Source of the DNA: Boswellia sacra
Lineage: Eukaryota > Streptophyta > Magnoliopsida > Sapindales > Burseraceae
Assembly (NCBI GenBank): GCA_013180625.2
Contig: SNVD02012978.1
Coordinates: 62,001 to 126,000, forward strand
DNA length: 64,000 nucleotides
Direction: 5' to 3'
Notes under the pieces: model-generated
The model's database searches: none
What the model was told of the DNA's origin: nothing
Seen by the model: the letters and a program-made list of their open reading frames with translations, nothing else
Position numbers and translations under genes: made by a program
In this document: positions 35,939 to 47,731 of the stretch, in pieces
How positions within the stretch are numbered: position 1 is the first letter of the stretch
How the letters are laid out: each line of letters starts with the position of its first letter

Positions 35939-38550
35939 TCACCGAGGCAAAATATCAGAAATTGTTAAACAATTATCAGAGCAATTGTTGTCTTTCATTT
36001 CATAATGGTCGGTTAATCTTCCTATAGCGAAGGCAGGTCTTTCAGGCTGTCGAAGAGATATTGTTTCCCCTTTCAACATCACAGCAACAGATGACATGGT
36101 TGGCCTATTAAACGCATCCTCTTGAACACACAACAGTCCAATATGGATGTATCTTAAAAATTCATCAGGGATACATGTATCAATCAGTAATGGATCCATC
36201 AACTCCAATGCATTGCCTTCATTCCATAGTTGCCATGCCTGCATCATCAGTTAATATGGTTAACAATGTTTGCAGTAGTAACATCTTGATATGAAGTTCA
36301 GAGTTATATTTATGGTAGATAGATTTACATGTGCTGTAAGGCTTGGAGCACGTTTGGATTGATGGAAGCCTGCGTTCCTCCTTCCAGTTATAACCTCAAG
36401 TAAGAGTACTCCAAAGCTAAAAACATCGGACTTGATGGAATAAAGTCCTTCCATAGCATATTCTGGAGCCATGTATCCACTAGTCCCCAAGGAAAAAAAT
36501 ATATATGTTCAGTAAATTATGAATTATTTCTCAAGAATATCTAGTTTTTCAATAACAAGTCAAATAATTTTTTACCTAAAGAATTGAAATCTAAAAGAGT
36601 TCACTTACTATGTTCCAACTATTCTTGCAGTGTTTGCTTCGCCTTCACTTCCAGCAAAGATTCTTGCCATTCCAAAATCAGAAATCTTTGGATTCATATC
36701 AGAATCCAACAACAAGTTGCTAGCTTTCAAATCTCTGTGAATGATTTTGAGTCGAGAATCCTCATGAAGATAAAGAATTCCCTTGGCAATTCCATTTACA
36801 ATATTAAGACGTTTGCTCCAATTGAGTTGCGCACGTTTCCTTGGATCTAACCATTAAAAATAAATTAAGTATGAAGCTTAAGCACCTTCTGTTCCTACAC
36901 ATTGGAGCAGCTGAAAAAATAAGAAAGAAAACATACCAAAAAGGATTACATCAAGGCTACTGTTTGGCATGAATTCATAGACAAGCAGCTTTTCCCCTCT
37001 GTCAACACAGAAACCCAGAAGTCTAACGAGATTTTTGTGCTGTAGTTTTAATATCAGTAGCACTTCATTTGTGAATTCCTCAGTACCCTGCTCAGAACAG
37101 CTGGAAAGTCTTTTAACAGCCACTTCCTTTCCATCACGTAATATACCCTGTAAAAGTAGCTTTCTTCTCATTAATGGTGCAACCAATAAATTTTGAAAAG
37201 TTTGACTAGATTTGGAAGTCAAAGAGTCTTTTGTTGCTCTGTTGGAGATATTCTATTACCTTGTAAACAGGACCAAAACCGCCTTGTCCTAGCATATTTG
37301 AATCAGAGAAGTTACCAGTTGCTGCATGTATGGTTTTCAGATCAATATAAAATTCCTGAGATTTAAGATCATCCCTCCCCTGAATCTGTTGGTGATCGAA
37401 ATCACTTCTGTTTTCTGCACCAATATTATGTAACTGAACTTGCCTAACAACCTCACTCCTCTCTGAGGAACAGAACGAACTTTAAAATCTGAAAAAGGGT
37501 CATCTCAAAAAGAAAATAAAGCAGTAGAATTTTTAAGATTCCGGCAAGCATCTTACTTTTCCGATTTCCTTTTCTTGTTGCAAGACAAAAAGCAGTGCAG
37601 GCCAAGATTGCTAAGAACAAATACAATTGCTAGAATAATAATCACCCACATCTTCCTTTCGCTGCCTGCATTTGAGAGCATAAAATTATAAAATCTCCAG
37701 TTTCGAGACATTAATATTTTGATGAACAATCCATATGTTTAAATTAACTATATTACATACCTTTCCTTGTTGCCTGATTTCCACCTGAAACGTCAGCTTC
37801 AGTGGCACCTTTATAAAAGGCATACAATTCATACCTCAAATAGCAACTCCGACTAAGCAGTCGTGCTCCTCTTGAAAAATAGCAGCAAGATAAAATATCA
37901 CTAATAGCAGTTTGGAGACATGTATTACAATCATCAGCAGATATGTCTCCAGCGCACTGAACTAGAGCATACAACGTCTCTGCCTCTGTAAAGGGTACTC
38001 CCCCGGTAGCATTCATGTCGGTTGAACGTGCAGAAACCGCCACCTTGGTAAGATGGCTGAGAGTGTTGTTCACAACAGATCTATAGGCTTCTGGTCGAGA
38101 CATGTTTAAGACGTTATACTTGGGAATGTTTCCTGAGACATCCAGTTTTCCAGAGAAATTTTCTCTAGAGTAGCGCAACTGGCAGACCTCTTCCCACACA
38201 ACTGCTTCACTTATACTTTGGCAAAGCTTGACAAGATCTTTGGACGCAGTGTCTATGCAGTTGCTGCAAGTGTCGCTTGTAACATAGTTGAGGCACATGT
38301 ACATACCATAAGCTCTATCCGAAGAATTTCCAGCAGAGGTATAAGAAAACTTGGTTACAGAAGCATTGGAGTGTAGATAATTGAAAAGACTATAGAGGTT
38401 GCTTTGAAATGGGCTATCAGCTGCATAATTGGTAGTGTTTGGACAAAGGTCATACGGAGGATCAGCCACAGCAGGATTATGAAGAGCAGCTAAAAGAGCA
38501 TAAAGAAAAAGTAGTTGAATGGTTCTTGTAGGGCTGATGAAACGAACCAT
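35939..38550 (-). CDS. CRK-C: cysteine-rich receptor-like protein kinase, 7 exons, 672 aa
   Basis: Exons (minus): 38550-37761, about 37670-37562 (109 bp), 37479-37260, 37147-36937, 36846-36609, 36479-36329, 36238-35939. Protein: signal peptide (about 1-29); DUF26 motifs at Cys86/95/98 and Cys199/208/211; membrane span in exon 2 ([17 protein letters not shown]); [11 protein letters not shown] ends exon 3; Lys385 in EVAVKRL; HRD Asp482; DFG Asp500; [12 protein letters not shown] follows. The kinase is complete. The exon 2-3 junction is unusual: only the weak acceptor TTTTAAAG|TTCG keeps the frame. The stronger CCTTTTTCAG a few bases upstream and CCTCAG downstream would both lead to stops or shifts. 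CRK-C may therefore be spliced inefficiently or carry a small indel in exon 2. Confidence 0.87.
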
Positions 38551-38647
38551 ACTCTTGTCTTTTGATATGCTTGCACAATAATGGTAAAGTATTCTGTTTT
38601 TTCAATTGCAACTGAAACTGTGTTCTTTTCCTGTGCTCAACCTTAAG

Positions 38648-38656
38648 CTATATAAA
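38648..38656 (-). promoter_or_regulatory. Probable TATA box of CRK-C
   Basis: TTTATATAG on the minus strand, about 100 bp upstream of the ATG at 38550. Position and sequence fit a plant TATA box; no transcription data. Confidence 0.5.
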
Positions 38657-38659
38657 CAA

Positions 38660-40139
38660 ACCATGCATCAGGGACTCTCTAGTTAACCATTTAGTTCATG
38701 AGTATTTTCTTGGAAGAATTCTGAGGAGACACCAAGAAAATCATGGCAATCGTTTTCCTGTTGTTTTTATGTCCAAGTAACCGTGGAAAACGTCAGATGT
38801 TAATAATAAATCTATTCCAAATGTCAGATGTTAACAGTTCTTATTTACATAATGAATTTAGGTAAGTTAAGAATTTTTTTGATGTAAATTATGGGGGTGT
38901 GATTTTTAACACGTCAGCAAAACCGACACAGCAAGATACGGAAATTAACGAGTTTGGATTTATCTTAATCGTGTTTGGATGAAAATTTTCAACCAATTTA
39001 ATAATCGTGTCATGCTCAGATTGAAGGATTACACCCACGGATGACATGAACCCATTTATGATACGAATTGACGTTAAAAATTTCAATATTTTGGTGTTAT
39101 TCAATATTTTTAATTTTTAAGACTGCAAAAGTAGTTTAATTTTTAGGACTGGAAATTTCAATATTTGGTGTTTGGGTCGGCCAGTCAACTACACTGACAG
39201 TCAGCACACAAGATTTCTTAATCTTTTAAGGTAACTACCAAGAACCACATGCTTGTTAATTTTTAATGATGATAGCATAGTTACACTTCCGGGGTTTTGG
39301 TCCTATACCATCCCATGTTCGTTTTCATAATAAATAAGAAACTACAAGTTGCCATATACAGACAATTTTAGCTCATTCCAAATTTTTGAAAAAAAATATA
39401 TATAACTTTTGATTATTCACAATCTTTAGTCAAATTCAATTTATTAGTATCAGCTTCTGAATATTACAAGCAATATACTTGTAAGTCTTTATAATCTGGT
39501 CCAATTTTATCCTTTGTTTCAACTTTACTATCATTGTTAAGTATTCTTCTTCCGCTACTTGTACATATCATTTTCCGTATAAATGTCAAAATACTAGCAT
39601 TACTCCACAAATGTGACCACAAATTCCGAGAATATAAGGATATAGTTTTGTACTGAAATTTTACAAATTTCTTGACAATTATTTGGTGGAAAAAGCTAGT
39701 ATTGTCGGACTTCGCACAGAACCTTCCTTGAAGAACTATAAACTGACACGAAAGTAGATGATTAGACTTTAAAGTTGAGATTGTACTGATGAAGAGGAAG
39801 AATTATCCACTAAACATTAAAAGACAACCTCGACAATATTATACACACTAATTCTGATCCAGGTTTTTTTTTCCCCCAATTAATATAGTTAACTAGCAAA
39901 GTTCCGGAATTACAAATGAAGCTAGGTCCTCTCAATATATCTGTTTCTCATTTCCAAAAGCCAGCCTATCTTGGCCTGCAAAGACTCACGTCAAAACATT
40001 TGGATGTGTGTATCTGCTCATTAAGATTTTTCTCTGCTGAACAGCTAATTATATATTTATGCGGATAGAATTGATTTGGTTGCATATTTTCATATTAGTG
40101 GTCCAATTCCGTTGCATATATATATAGTCATTATTGTTG

Positions 40140-40203
<64 letters not shown>

Positions 40204-40379
40204 GTTCTCCTTCTTTCCTTTTCTTTTAATTTTCTGTGCCCAATTTCTCATAGCCATCTTTTATTGCCAAAAAAAGTTTTCAGAACTTAATAAAATTTAG
40301 CAGTTAGTTTTCTGACATTTCTTCTACTTGGAATCATCTCTTTTTAATTGGATCTCACAAATTTAAGAATAATTTATAA
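38660..40379. other. CRK-C upstream region
   Basis: 39260-40110 is paralogous to the CRK-B upstream region at about 33840-35200. AGTCAACTAC near 39187 holds a W-box core on the minus strand. The segment ends in an ATT microsatellite and then a TRIM. Confidence 0.6.
40136..40203. repeat. (ATT)n microsatellite
   Basis: About 20 uninterrupted ATT units preceded by a few GTT units. A counterpart region upstream of CRK-B lacks this expansion. Confidence 0.95.
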
Positions 40380-40384
40380 ATACG

Positions 40385-41165
40385 TGTTGGGGGCTATGGA
40401 TCACACAAAATTTTATATTGATATAATATTGTCCACTTTGGGCCCAAGCCCTCATAGATTTGCTTTTAAATTCTACCTAAAAGGCCTCATGCCAATGGAG
40501 TGCTTGTCCATACTTATATACCCATGATCTTTTCCATGTCTAACCAATGTGGGACTTTAGTTGCACATCTAACAATCCCCCCTCAAACAAAAGAAAGATC
40601 ATACTATTCTGTATTCTTTTTTTCTTCCAAGCCTCCCCTCAAACAATCACAAACAATCATTCATCCGTCTGCGTCATCGAGGCCCTGGCTACCAGAGAGT
40701 TGCTTGCTCTATTCAGGTTCCAAATATAGCTCAACCATGGATCCAATTGTGAGCTTCAACTAGGGGCCCACCACCTTTGTTCAGCACACTGAGAATTTTC
40801 ATCACGTACCCTGGCTACCTCGAGAGCTGCTTGCTCTATCCAGATTCCAAATAGAGCTCAACCATGGATCCAATTGTGAGCTTCAACTAGGGGCCCACCA
40901 CCTTTGTTCAGCACACTGACAATTTTCATCGCGTATTCTTCTGGCTAAGTCTGGGTCTGAGCTCTGATACCACTTTGTGGGAGACTATAGATCACACAAA
41001 ACTCCATATTGATATAATATTACACACTTTGGGCCTAAAGTTCCATAGATTTGTTTTTAGATTCTACCCAAAAGGTCTCGTACCAATAGAGTATTTGTCC
41101 GTACTTATATGTCAATGATCTTTTCCATATCTAATCAATGTGAGACTTTGATTGTACACTTAACA
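40385..41165 (-). mobile_element. TRIM-B: complete miniature LTR retrotransposon
   Basis: 781 bp with a perfect 5-bp target duplication ATACG (40380-40384 and 41166-41170). Two 190-bp LTRs (40385-40574 and 40976-41165) start TGTTAGATG or similar and end CCCAACA/CCCACA on the minus strand. The primer site TGGTATCAGAGC (minus, 40972-40961) follows the right LTR, and a purine tract GAGGGGGGATTG lies beside the left LTR. The ~400-bp interior has no coding frame and contains a ~120-bp tandem duplication (about 40685-40805 and 40806-40925). It needs proteins from another copia-like element to move. Confidence 0.93.
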
Positions 41166-41170
41166 ATACG

Positions 41171-42110
41171 TACACTGAATAATATAGATGAAAGAGCCGA
41201 AAATTGCTCCCCACCTCTTAATGAACCACCAGCCCAACGCAAGTCCTTCAGACATCAGCGGTCCGGCAATAAAGCTCCAACTCTTGTTGAACTCAGCTCC
41301 TTTAAGGACAGGGTGTGGGTACCTACAAAGCAACTCCTATGCCAAAGTCAGGTTCCCAATTTCTATATTAACAACCTGTATTAAAAATCAAAGTTTAAAA
41401 CAGAAAAGAGTCAAGAGAATGTTTAGTGTTCTTTCCTTATGAACTCTCTACCTCACTTTTCTAGTGAATTCATTATATTTGGGCTCATCTCTCAAGGTTT
41501 CCCTTAAGATGTACACAGGTCCATTTCCTTAAATCGATGCAGGGATCGATCCCTCCTTGCCTTGCACATGTGGCCTGCCTCCGACTCTCCTTCTTAGCCA
41601 TCCTCGAGCTCCCCACTTACCTGGACCTCCCTGTTTTGGCCAATTTCTCATGCCCTATCTTTCCATTTTCAGCCTTTGATATCTCCTGTAGACTCCACTG
41701 TCTTAAAGCCATGATGGCTCCTCTGTGTAAAGTTGAAATCTTCCTTCCTCTCTCTGGATACTTCTGTTCTTTCTCCCTTCTTATTTAAATTCACCCCCTC
41801 ACGAGGGGGCCTCAGCTACTGCATTGAATGCCTGCAGGCCTTGCCTTAGAGTTTGACTTCTTCCGGCGTCTTTCGTCTTTGTTTGGCAAGATAAGTGGGG
41901 GAATGGGCTGGGCAAAGAATGACAAGCAAAGATCGGGGAGATTCGACCAAGATCGGATTGGGCTCTTTAGAGGTACTTTGCTCCACCACACAGTGGGCCT
42001 TCACGGCCTCTTATGGGCTGGGCCTGGGGTTGAGGATGGGCTCACTTCAATAGATTAAAAAACATTCAAAGGCTCTAATAACCATTTTATTTTACTCGAG
42101 AAGCGCCCAA
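41171..42110. other. Unclassified sequence, possibly LTR-derived
   Basis: More GC-rich than its surroundings. Contains CTTCTTATTTAAATTCACC (about 41777), which is TATA-like, and GGGCTGGGCC motifs near 41900-42030. Open frames of up to 91 codons show no family resemblance. Possibly a remnant LTR; no ends or target duplication found. Confidence 0.3.
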
Positions 42111-42111
42111 G

Positions 42112-43120
42112 GCTACAAGAAATATGACATTTTAGAATAATTTTTTTTCAAAGTTAATTTTGTTGCAAAATGTAGTATTTTACTACAAAATTTTGCAATG
42201 TTGCAAATTCTGCCAATGAAATGTTTAGTATATTTTGTGATTATAGTATTTGTTTTTGTAACAAATAATTTTGCAATTAAATCAATATTTTGTAACAAAA
42301 TCAAAATTTGTGGCTTATTCTTGATAATCTTTTGGCGCCCAATTTTCCAACCAAAAATTTATAGTTAGGTACTATTTTGTTTAAATTAGTGACAAAAAAT
42401 ATTTGTTTTAGAAACTTTTCATTAGATACGAAAAACAAATTGTAGTTGATTGTTCTCTTATTTTCGCACCATTTTTACCTTGAATTTAAAGCTTCTTAGA
42501 GACAATTTCATGGAATCAAGGACAAATTTATTTTTATCAAACTAGCGGTATTTGTTAAAAAATAATTTAGTAGGTAAAGGTTATACTATCTGCAACAACG
42601 TATATTAGTAATTAAATATCTTTATTAATTATAAGCTATTTGTTATAGGGATATTGTTGATTTACAGTGTACTTTGCAACTATAATATTTGATTTTGTAA
42701 CAAACAATTTTTTTATTTAAATCAACTTTTAGTAACTAAATCAAAATTTGTTGCAAATTGTTAATAAATTTTTGGTCTAAAGTTTTCCAACAAAAATTTA
42801 ACATTAAGCAACAATTTTATTTAAATCAACAATAAAAATATTTGTCTCAAAAATTTTTTATTAGATATAAAGCAAATTAGTAGTTGAATGTTATCAAAAT
42901 TTTACCTCAAAATGAAATCATTTTGCAGCAATATAAAGACATTAGCAACAAAAAAAATTTTGTCAAAATTTTTACACTAAATTTTTCCTTCGAAGAAAAA
43001 TTTCGGAGACAATTTTATAGCATTAGCAGCAAAAATATTGTTGCTAAAAAAATTAGTACTTGGTACAAATTGGTTTAGTAGACAAATATTATATATTTTA
43101 TGGCATCAAATTTTCAATTC
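42112..43120. mobile_element. Candidate decayed CACTA-like element, left part
   Basis: Starts near GGCTACAAGAAATATGAC, close to the CACTACAAGAAA terminus, and is followed by many GCAACAAA / TTTGTTGC motifs (42170, 42250, 42290, 42690, 42950, 43030), like CACTA subterminal repeats. The same motif style resumes after copia-2 (48920-49100), so copia-2 seems to sit inside it. No right terminus was found. Confidence 0.35.
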
Positions 43121-43125
43121 AAATG

Positions 43126-43393
43126 TGAAAAAAATCAATGTTATGAGAAAGTTGTTCTGTCTTATTCATGGAATGGTGGAGCACATATATACAAGGAGAA
43201 GGCCTACCTAATTACAGCAAGAATTAAAGCTCCAGCATGGATCATGCCTACAACCACGACTAATCACAATAGCATGGATCATGCCTATAACCACGACTAA
43301 TCACAATTGCTATATACCTATATATAGAAAAGATAACAAATATGGAGGATAAAATATTTACATACTATACATGTGATCCATGCAATCCCATTA
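43126..43393 (-). repeat. copia-2 3' LTR, with extra 37-bp tandem copy
   Basis: Matches 48678-48908 except for a few substitutions and a duplicated block beginning AGCATGGATCATGCC. This block occurs once in the 5' LTR. Confidence 0.92.
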
Positions 43394-43406
43394 CCATCCC
43401 CCCTCC

Positions 43407-44130
43407 TCAAGTTGGAGCATGAAGATGGTGAATGCCCAACTTGCAAAGAAGAGAGTAAAAATGGTGTTTTCCCAAGGCTTTAGTAAAAATATCTGCAAGT
43501 TGTTCAGAGGTCTTGACAAAGGCTGGCTTGATATTCCCATTTAGAATTTTATCTCGTACAAAATGGCAGTCGACTTCGATATGTTTCGTACGCTCATGAA
43601 ACACTGGATTGGCAACAATGTGCAAAGCGGCTTGACTATCACAGTAGAGGTGCATAGGAGTGGCATGAAGAATCCCAAGCGTATACAACAACCCGTTTAG
43701 CCATTTCATTTCACAGACAGTCGTAGCCATGGATCTGTATTCGGCTTCTGCCGAAGAACGAGAAACAGTGTGTTGTTTCTTTGTTTTCCAAGAGATAGGT
43801 GAGTTGCCCAACATAACAAAGTAACCAGTAAGAGACCGATGAGTCAATGGATAACTTGCCCAATCCGAGTCACGATATGCATAAAGTCGTAAGTCACAAT
43901 CTGAGAGAAGTAGGGTTCCTTGTCCAGGATTTCCCTTCAGATATCGTACAACTCGTAATGCTGCATTCCAATGATCTTCTCGTGGCGCCTGCATGAATTG
44001 GGCAAGGATATGCACACAATATGATAATTCTGGACATCTGAGAGTGAGATAAATAAGTCATCCAACAAGACTCCGATAACATTCTAGATCAGCCAACAAG
44101 GCACTGTCGGCCATTGCCAATTTATGATTT
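43407..44130 (-). pseudogene. copia-2 RNase H
   Basis: Minus-strand reading with YRDSDWASYPLTHRSLTG, SRSSAEAEYRSMATT, LYCDSQAALHIVANP, FHERTKHIEVDCHFVRDKI and EQLADIFTKAL. All copia RNase H landmarks are present up to the C-terminal IFTKAL motif. It joins the RT part through a frame change near 44050. Confidence 0.9.
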
Positions 44131-45095
44131 TGCCCAAGTGGGAAGGAAGATGGTTTAGCACCCAGCAAACCAGTCTCTGTGATGATATCCAAAGCATATT
44201 TTCTTTGACACAAAAAAATGCCCTCCTTGTTACACACAACCTCTACACCCAAAAAATATTTCAATACTCCAAGATCCTTCATTTGAAAACACTCACTCAA
44301 ATAGTTTTGGAAGTGTTTAATAGCCACACTATCATTTCCTATAACAACTAAGTCATCAACATACACCAAAACATGTAAACGGACCCCATTGTGCAAATAT
44401 GTAAATAGAGAATAATCAGACTGAGATTGAGTGAATCCATATCATTTCAAGGCCGTTACTAACTTGGAAAACCAACAACGAGGAGCCTGTCGTAACCCAT
44501 ACAATGATTTTTTGAGTCAACAAACCTTCCCCAGTAGTGGAGAGGCAATTCGTGATGGCATTCGCATGTATACTTCCTCCTGTAAATCTCCATGCAAAAA
44601 TGCATTATGTACATCCATCTGATGCAATTCCCAGGTCTTTGCTGCCGCCACTGCCAAAAAAACACGTACAGTAACCATCTTGGCCACTGGAGCAAATATT
44701 TCATTGTATTCTATGCCCTCTACTTGATTGTTTCCTGGAATTACCAATCGCGCTTTGTAGCGTTCAATAGTGCCATCTGAATTATACTTTATTTTGTACA
44801 CCTATTTGCTCCCAATAGCTTTCTTTCCTGGAGGTAGATCTTAAACTGTCTATGTGTCATTTTCTTTAAAAGCTTGTATCTCCTTTTTCATAGCCTCTCT
44901 CCAACGTTCGTGTTGAACTGCTTCTGCATAATTTTTGGGCTCATGACCTGCTGTAACAGCAGCTAAAAAATTTCTGTGTCGTAAAGAAAATTTATCACAA
45001 TTCACAAAATGCACTATGGGATAAGGATTACCTGAGGCCGACTTTTGTTGGGATGAGAGTGTGGAGGGGCTTATACAACGAGCTGTATGCGTCAC
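44058..45095 (-). pseudogene. copia-2 reverse transcriptase, frameshifted
   Basis: Minus strand: EPKNYAEAVQHERWREAMKK (about 44935-44876), [19 protein letters not shown] (about 44798), [33 protein letters not shown] (about 44630-44571), then a frame change and stop near 44520, and VLVYVDDLVVIGND (about 44370-44330) with the catalytic Asp pair. The LTETGLLGAKP part follows. At least two frame changes and an early stop prevent one polyprotein. Confidence 0.87.
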
Positions 45096-45107
45096 ATCAT
45101 CTTTAAG

Positions 45108-46383
45108 TCATGTTAATTGCTGCTTCAATCTCTGTCCTCGTCCAAGCTGGTCCTCCTGTCGATGCAATGTGCTGCCTTCTAAAATCTCTTTATCACTTGC
45201 AACATTACTTATAAGTGGCTCCTCATCGCTACTTGCAATGACATCACCAGTGCCACCCCTCATATCATTTTCTTTATTGTCAAGTGAAGCATTGAAATTA
45301 AGCCCCCTCACTTCTTGGGCCTCCGTCATACCATGTGCACCACCAAAATCAAATTCCTCCTCAACATGATACCCTTCATTGATGTCCATTTGGTTATAAT
45401 TAATTCTTCCTTTGTCAAAGAGTTTGATTCATATGGAAATTCGGTTTCACAAAATGCAACATCTCTTGATACAAAGAATTCATTTGTGTTCAAATCATAA
45501 AGGCGCCATCCTTTTTTTTCAAAAGGATATCCCACAAAAATACAACGTCGTCCCCTATTTACAAATTTATCCTTTTCTCTATTTATATTTCTACCATAGC
45601 ACAAACAACCAAAAGTACGAACATGGTCGTAGGAAAGAGGTTGCCCAAACAACATTTCACAGGGGGTTTTTTTGTTCAACAGAGCAGAAGGAGTCCGATT
45701 AATAAGGTATCCAGCTGTAAGTACACATTCTCCCCAAAATTCAATAGGAAGGCTAGCTTGGAATCGTAAAGCTCTAGCAACATTCAAGATGTGCCTATGT
45801 TTTTGCTCAACAAGCCTATTTTGTTGAGGCGTGTCAACACAAGAGGTTTGGTGCATAATCCCAAGTTCAAGAAAATATTCTTTCAAAGAAAACTTTATCC
45901 TATTATCACTTCTAACAACTTTAACTCTTTTATTATATTGTTGTTCGACCATAGTGATAAAATTTTGAAGAGTCCGATCAACTTCAGCTTTATATTAAGT
46001 AAATATAACCAAACATCTCTTGAGAAATCATCTACGATAGTCAAAATATATGAGGCACCACAAGAGGCACGAATTTGATAAGGTCCCCACAAATCACAAT
46101 GTATCAACTCAAATGATTCTTTTACTTTATTATTACTAGAAACAAAGGCATCTCTAGTCTGTTTTGCCTTGAGACAGATTTCACACATTTTATTTTCATT
46201 ACTGTTGCTACTAGCATTTATTCCTGGAAGCAACTTAATCACCCTTTTAGAAGGATGTCCTAGCCTCTTTTGCCATAATTCCAATGAATCAACACAACTT
46301 GCCTTGTAGGCCTTTACTGAAGGCGTTCCTGCAAAGTAGTAAAGCCCTCCACACAGCTCACCCACACCAATCACCGTCCTCAT
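45108..46383 (-). pseudogene. copia-2 integrase, frameshifted
   Basis: Minus strand: the zinc region LELWQKRLGHPSKRV with CEICLKAK (about 46290-46160), catalytic core start LIHCDLWGPY and TIVDDFSRDVWLY (about 46110-46020), a frame change near 45950, then VVRSDN, TPQQNRLVEQKHRHI and FWGECVLTAGYLINRTP (about 45920-45680), ending with the GYPFEKKGWRLYDL C-terminal motif. The usual Gly after QQN is Arg, a substitution at a conserved spot. Confidence 0.87.
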
Positions 46384-46500
46384 AGTAGGGTCCTATATAA
46401 CACAAAATTTGTTAGTGAATTGGATACTGTAATTGTTCTCATTGAGTAATTATGACACAAAAATTAGATTGCATTTTAATTGAGGCATAAATGAAACATT

Positions 46501-47327
46501 TGTAACATCCCACATCGCTTGGGAATATGATGTGATATGTGCTTAAATACCTTGTAAGTTCCTTAAGCTATTGGATGCCTTTTGGATTGCAAAGCCCGAA
46601 AGCAAAACTGTGACGGACTATGTGTCCAAAGAGGATAATATCCAATAGTGGGCCGGGGTATTGGGCTTTGCGCATGCATGGGGGCCACCTCTTGAGACTT
46701 TGTAGGGGCCACCTCTCAAAGACGCGTATGGGGGCCACCGCTTGAGGGTTTATGGGGACCGTAAAGTGTCACACATAGTGCAAAGTGTCACATGCGAGAC
46801 CACGAAGTGCCACACACAAGTGTAAAGTGCCACATGCGGGCTGGGATGTTACAAATGGTATCAGATTCTAGCCCAACCGGAAGTGTGGGATGTCACCCTG
46901 TGGATATAAGCTCAATCAAGCGAGGACGCTTGATTCCTAAGGGGGGTGAATGTAATATCCCACATCGCTTGGGAATATGATGTGATATGTGCTTAAATAC
47001 CTTGTGAGATCCTTAAGCTGTTGGAGGCCTTTTGGGTTGCAAAGCCCGAAAGCAAAACCGTGATGGACTGTGTGTCCAAAGCGAACAATATCCAATAGTG
47101 GCCCGGGGTATTGGGCTTTACGCATGCGTGGGAGCCACCTCTTGAGACTTTGTGGGGGCCACCTCTCGAAGGCGTGCATAGGGGCCACCGCTTGAGACTG
47201 TGTGGGGGTCACCGCTTGAGGGTTTATGGGGACCGCAAAGTGTCACATATAATGCAAAGTGCCACATGCGAGACCACGAAGTGCCACACACAAGTGCAAA
47301 GTGTCACATGCGGGCTGGGATGTTACA
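46501..47327 (+). mobile_element. TRIM-C: miniature LTR element nested in copia-2
   Basis: 827 bp with a 5-bp target duplication ACATT (46496-46500 and 47328-47332). LTR 46501-46853 (353 bp) and LTR 46951-47327 (377 bp) start TGTAACATCCC/TGTAATATCCC and end GGGATGTTACA, an 11-bp inverted terminus. Only 97 bp lie between them: a primer site TGGTATCAGATTCTAGCC (46856) and a purine tract AAGGGGGGTGAA. The longer LTR has one extra 24-bp unit of an internal GGGGGCCACC-type repeat. The TGTAACATCCCACATCG start recalls Cassandra TRIMs, but I could not see the 5S-like block that defines Cassandra. Confidence 0.92.
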
Positions 47328-47332
47328 ACATT

Positions 47333-47560
47333 ATTTAATTTCATATGATTGTTCAGAATCACATCTCCCTCCATTATGGCATGCGCTTCTCCTCCATCGG
47401 GTAGCCCTACTGGACAATTGGTCATTGTCTTTGTATTAACCAAGCCAACAAAATCACAAGTCATATGATGTGATGCTCCTGTATCAATTATCCACCTTTT
47501 TCTCACTCTCGTACCTGTTAACTTTTCATTATTGCTCGGTTTGCATGAATTGAGCCATTG
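47333..47560 (-). pseudogene. copia-2 protease
   Basis: Minus-strand reading RWIIDTGASHHMTCDF (about 47500-47450) with the catalytic DTGA, followed by LPDGGEAHAIMEGDVIL. The reading ends at TRIM-C. Confidence 0.85.
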
Positions 47561-47731
47561 CATCAAACTTTCCCATTGTTCCTTCGACATTCCTACAAGT
47601 CCTTGGCTAGCATCAGACTTCTCACAAGTTAGTGGCTGCTCTGAATCTTGAGCAGCATGTGCCCGAGCCAAAACTTCTAGACCATGTTTTCCTACACTTG
47701 CAGCTTGACTTTCTCGGCCTCGTCCAATCCC

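Noticed and set aside
40500..41442. Open frames of 60-91 codons over TRIM-B and its right flank
   Set aside because: They span LTR boundaries, differ between repeat copies and show no family resemblance.
46501..47327. Two separate promoters or genes in the repeated GC-rich blocks
   Set aside because: The blocks are LTRs of one TRIM with matching target duplications; the frames inside are shadows.
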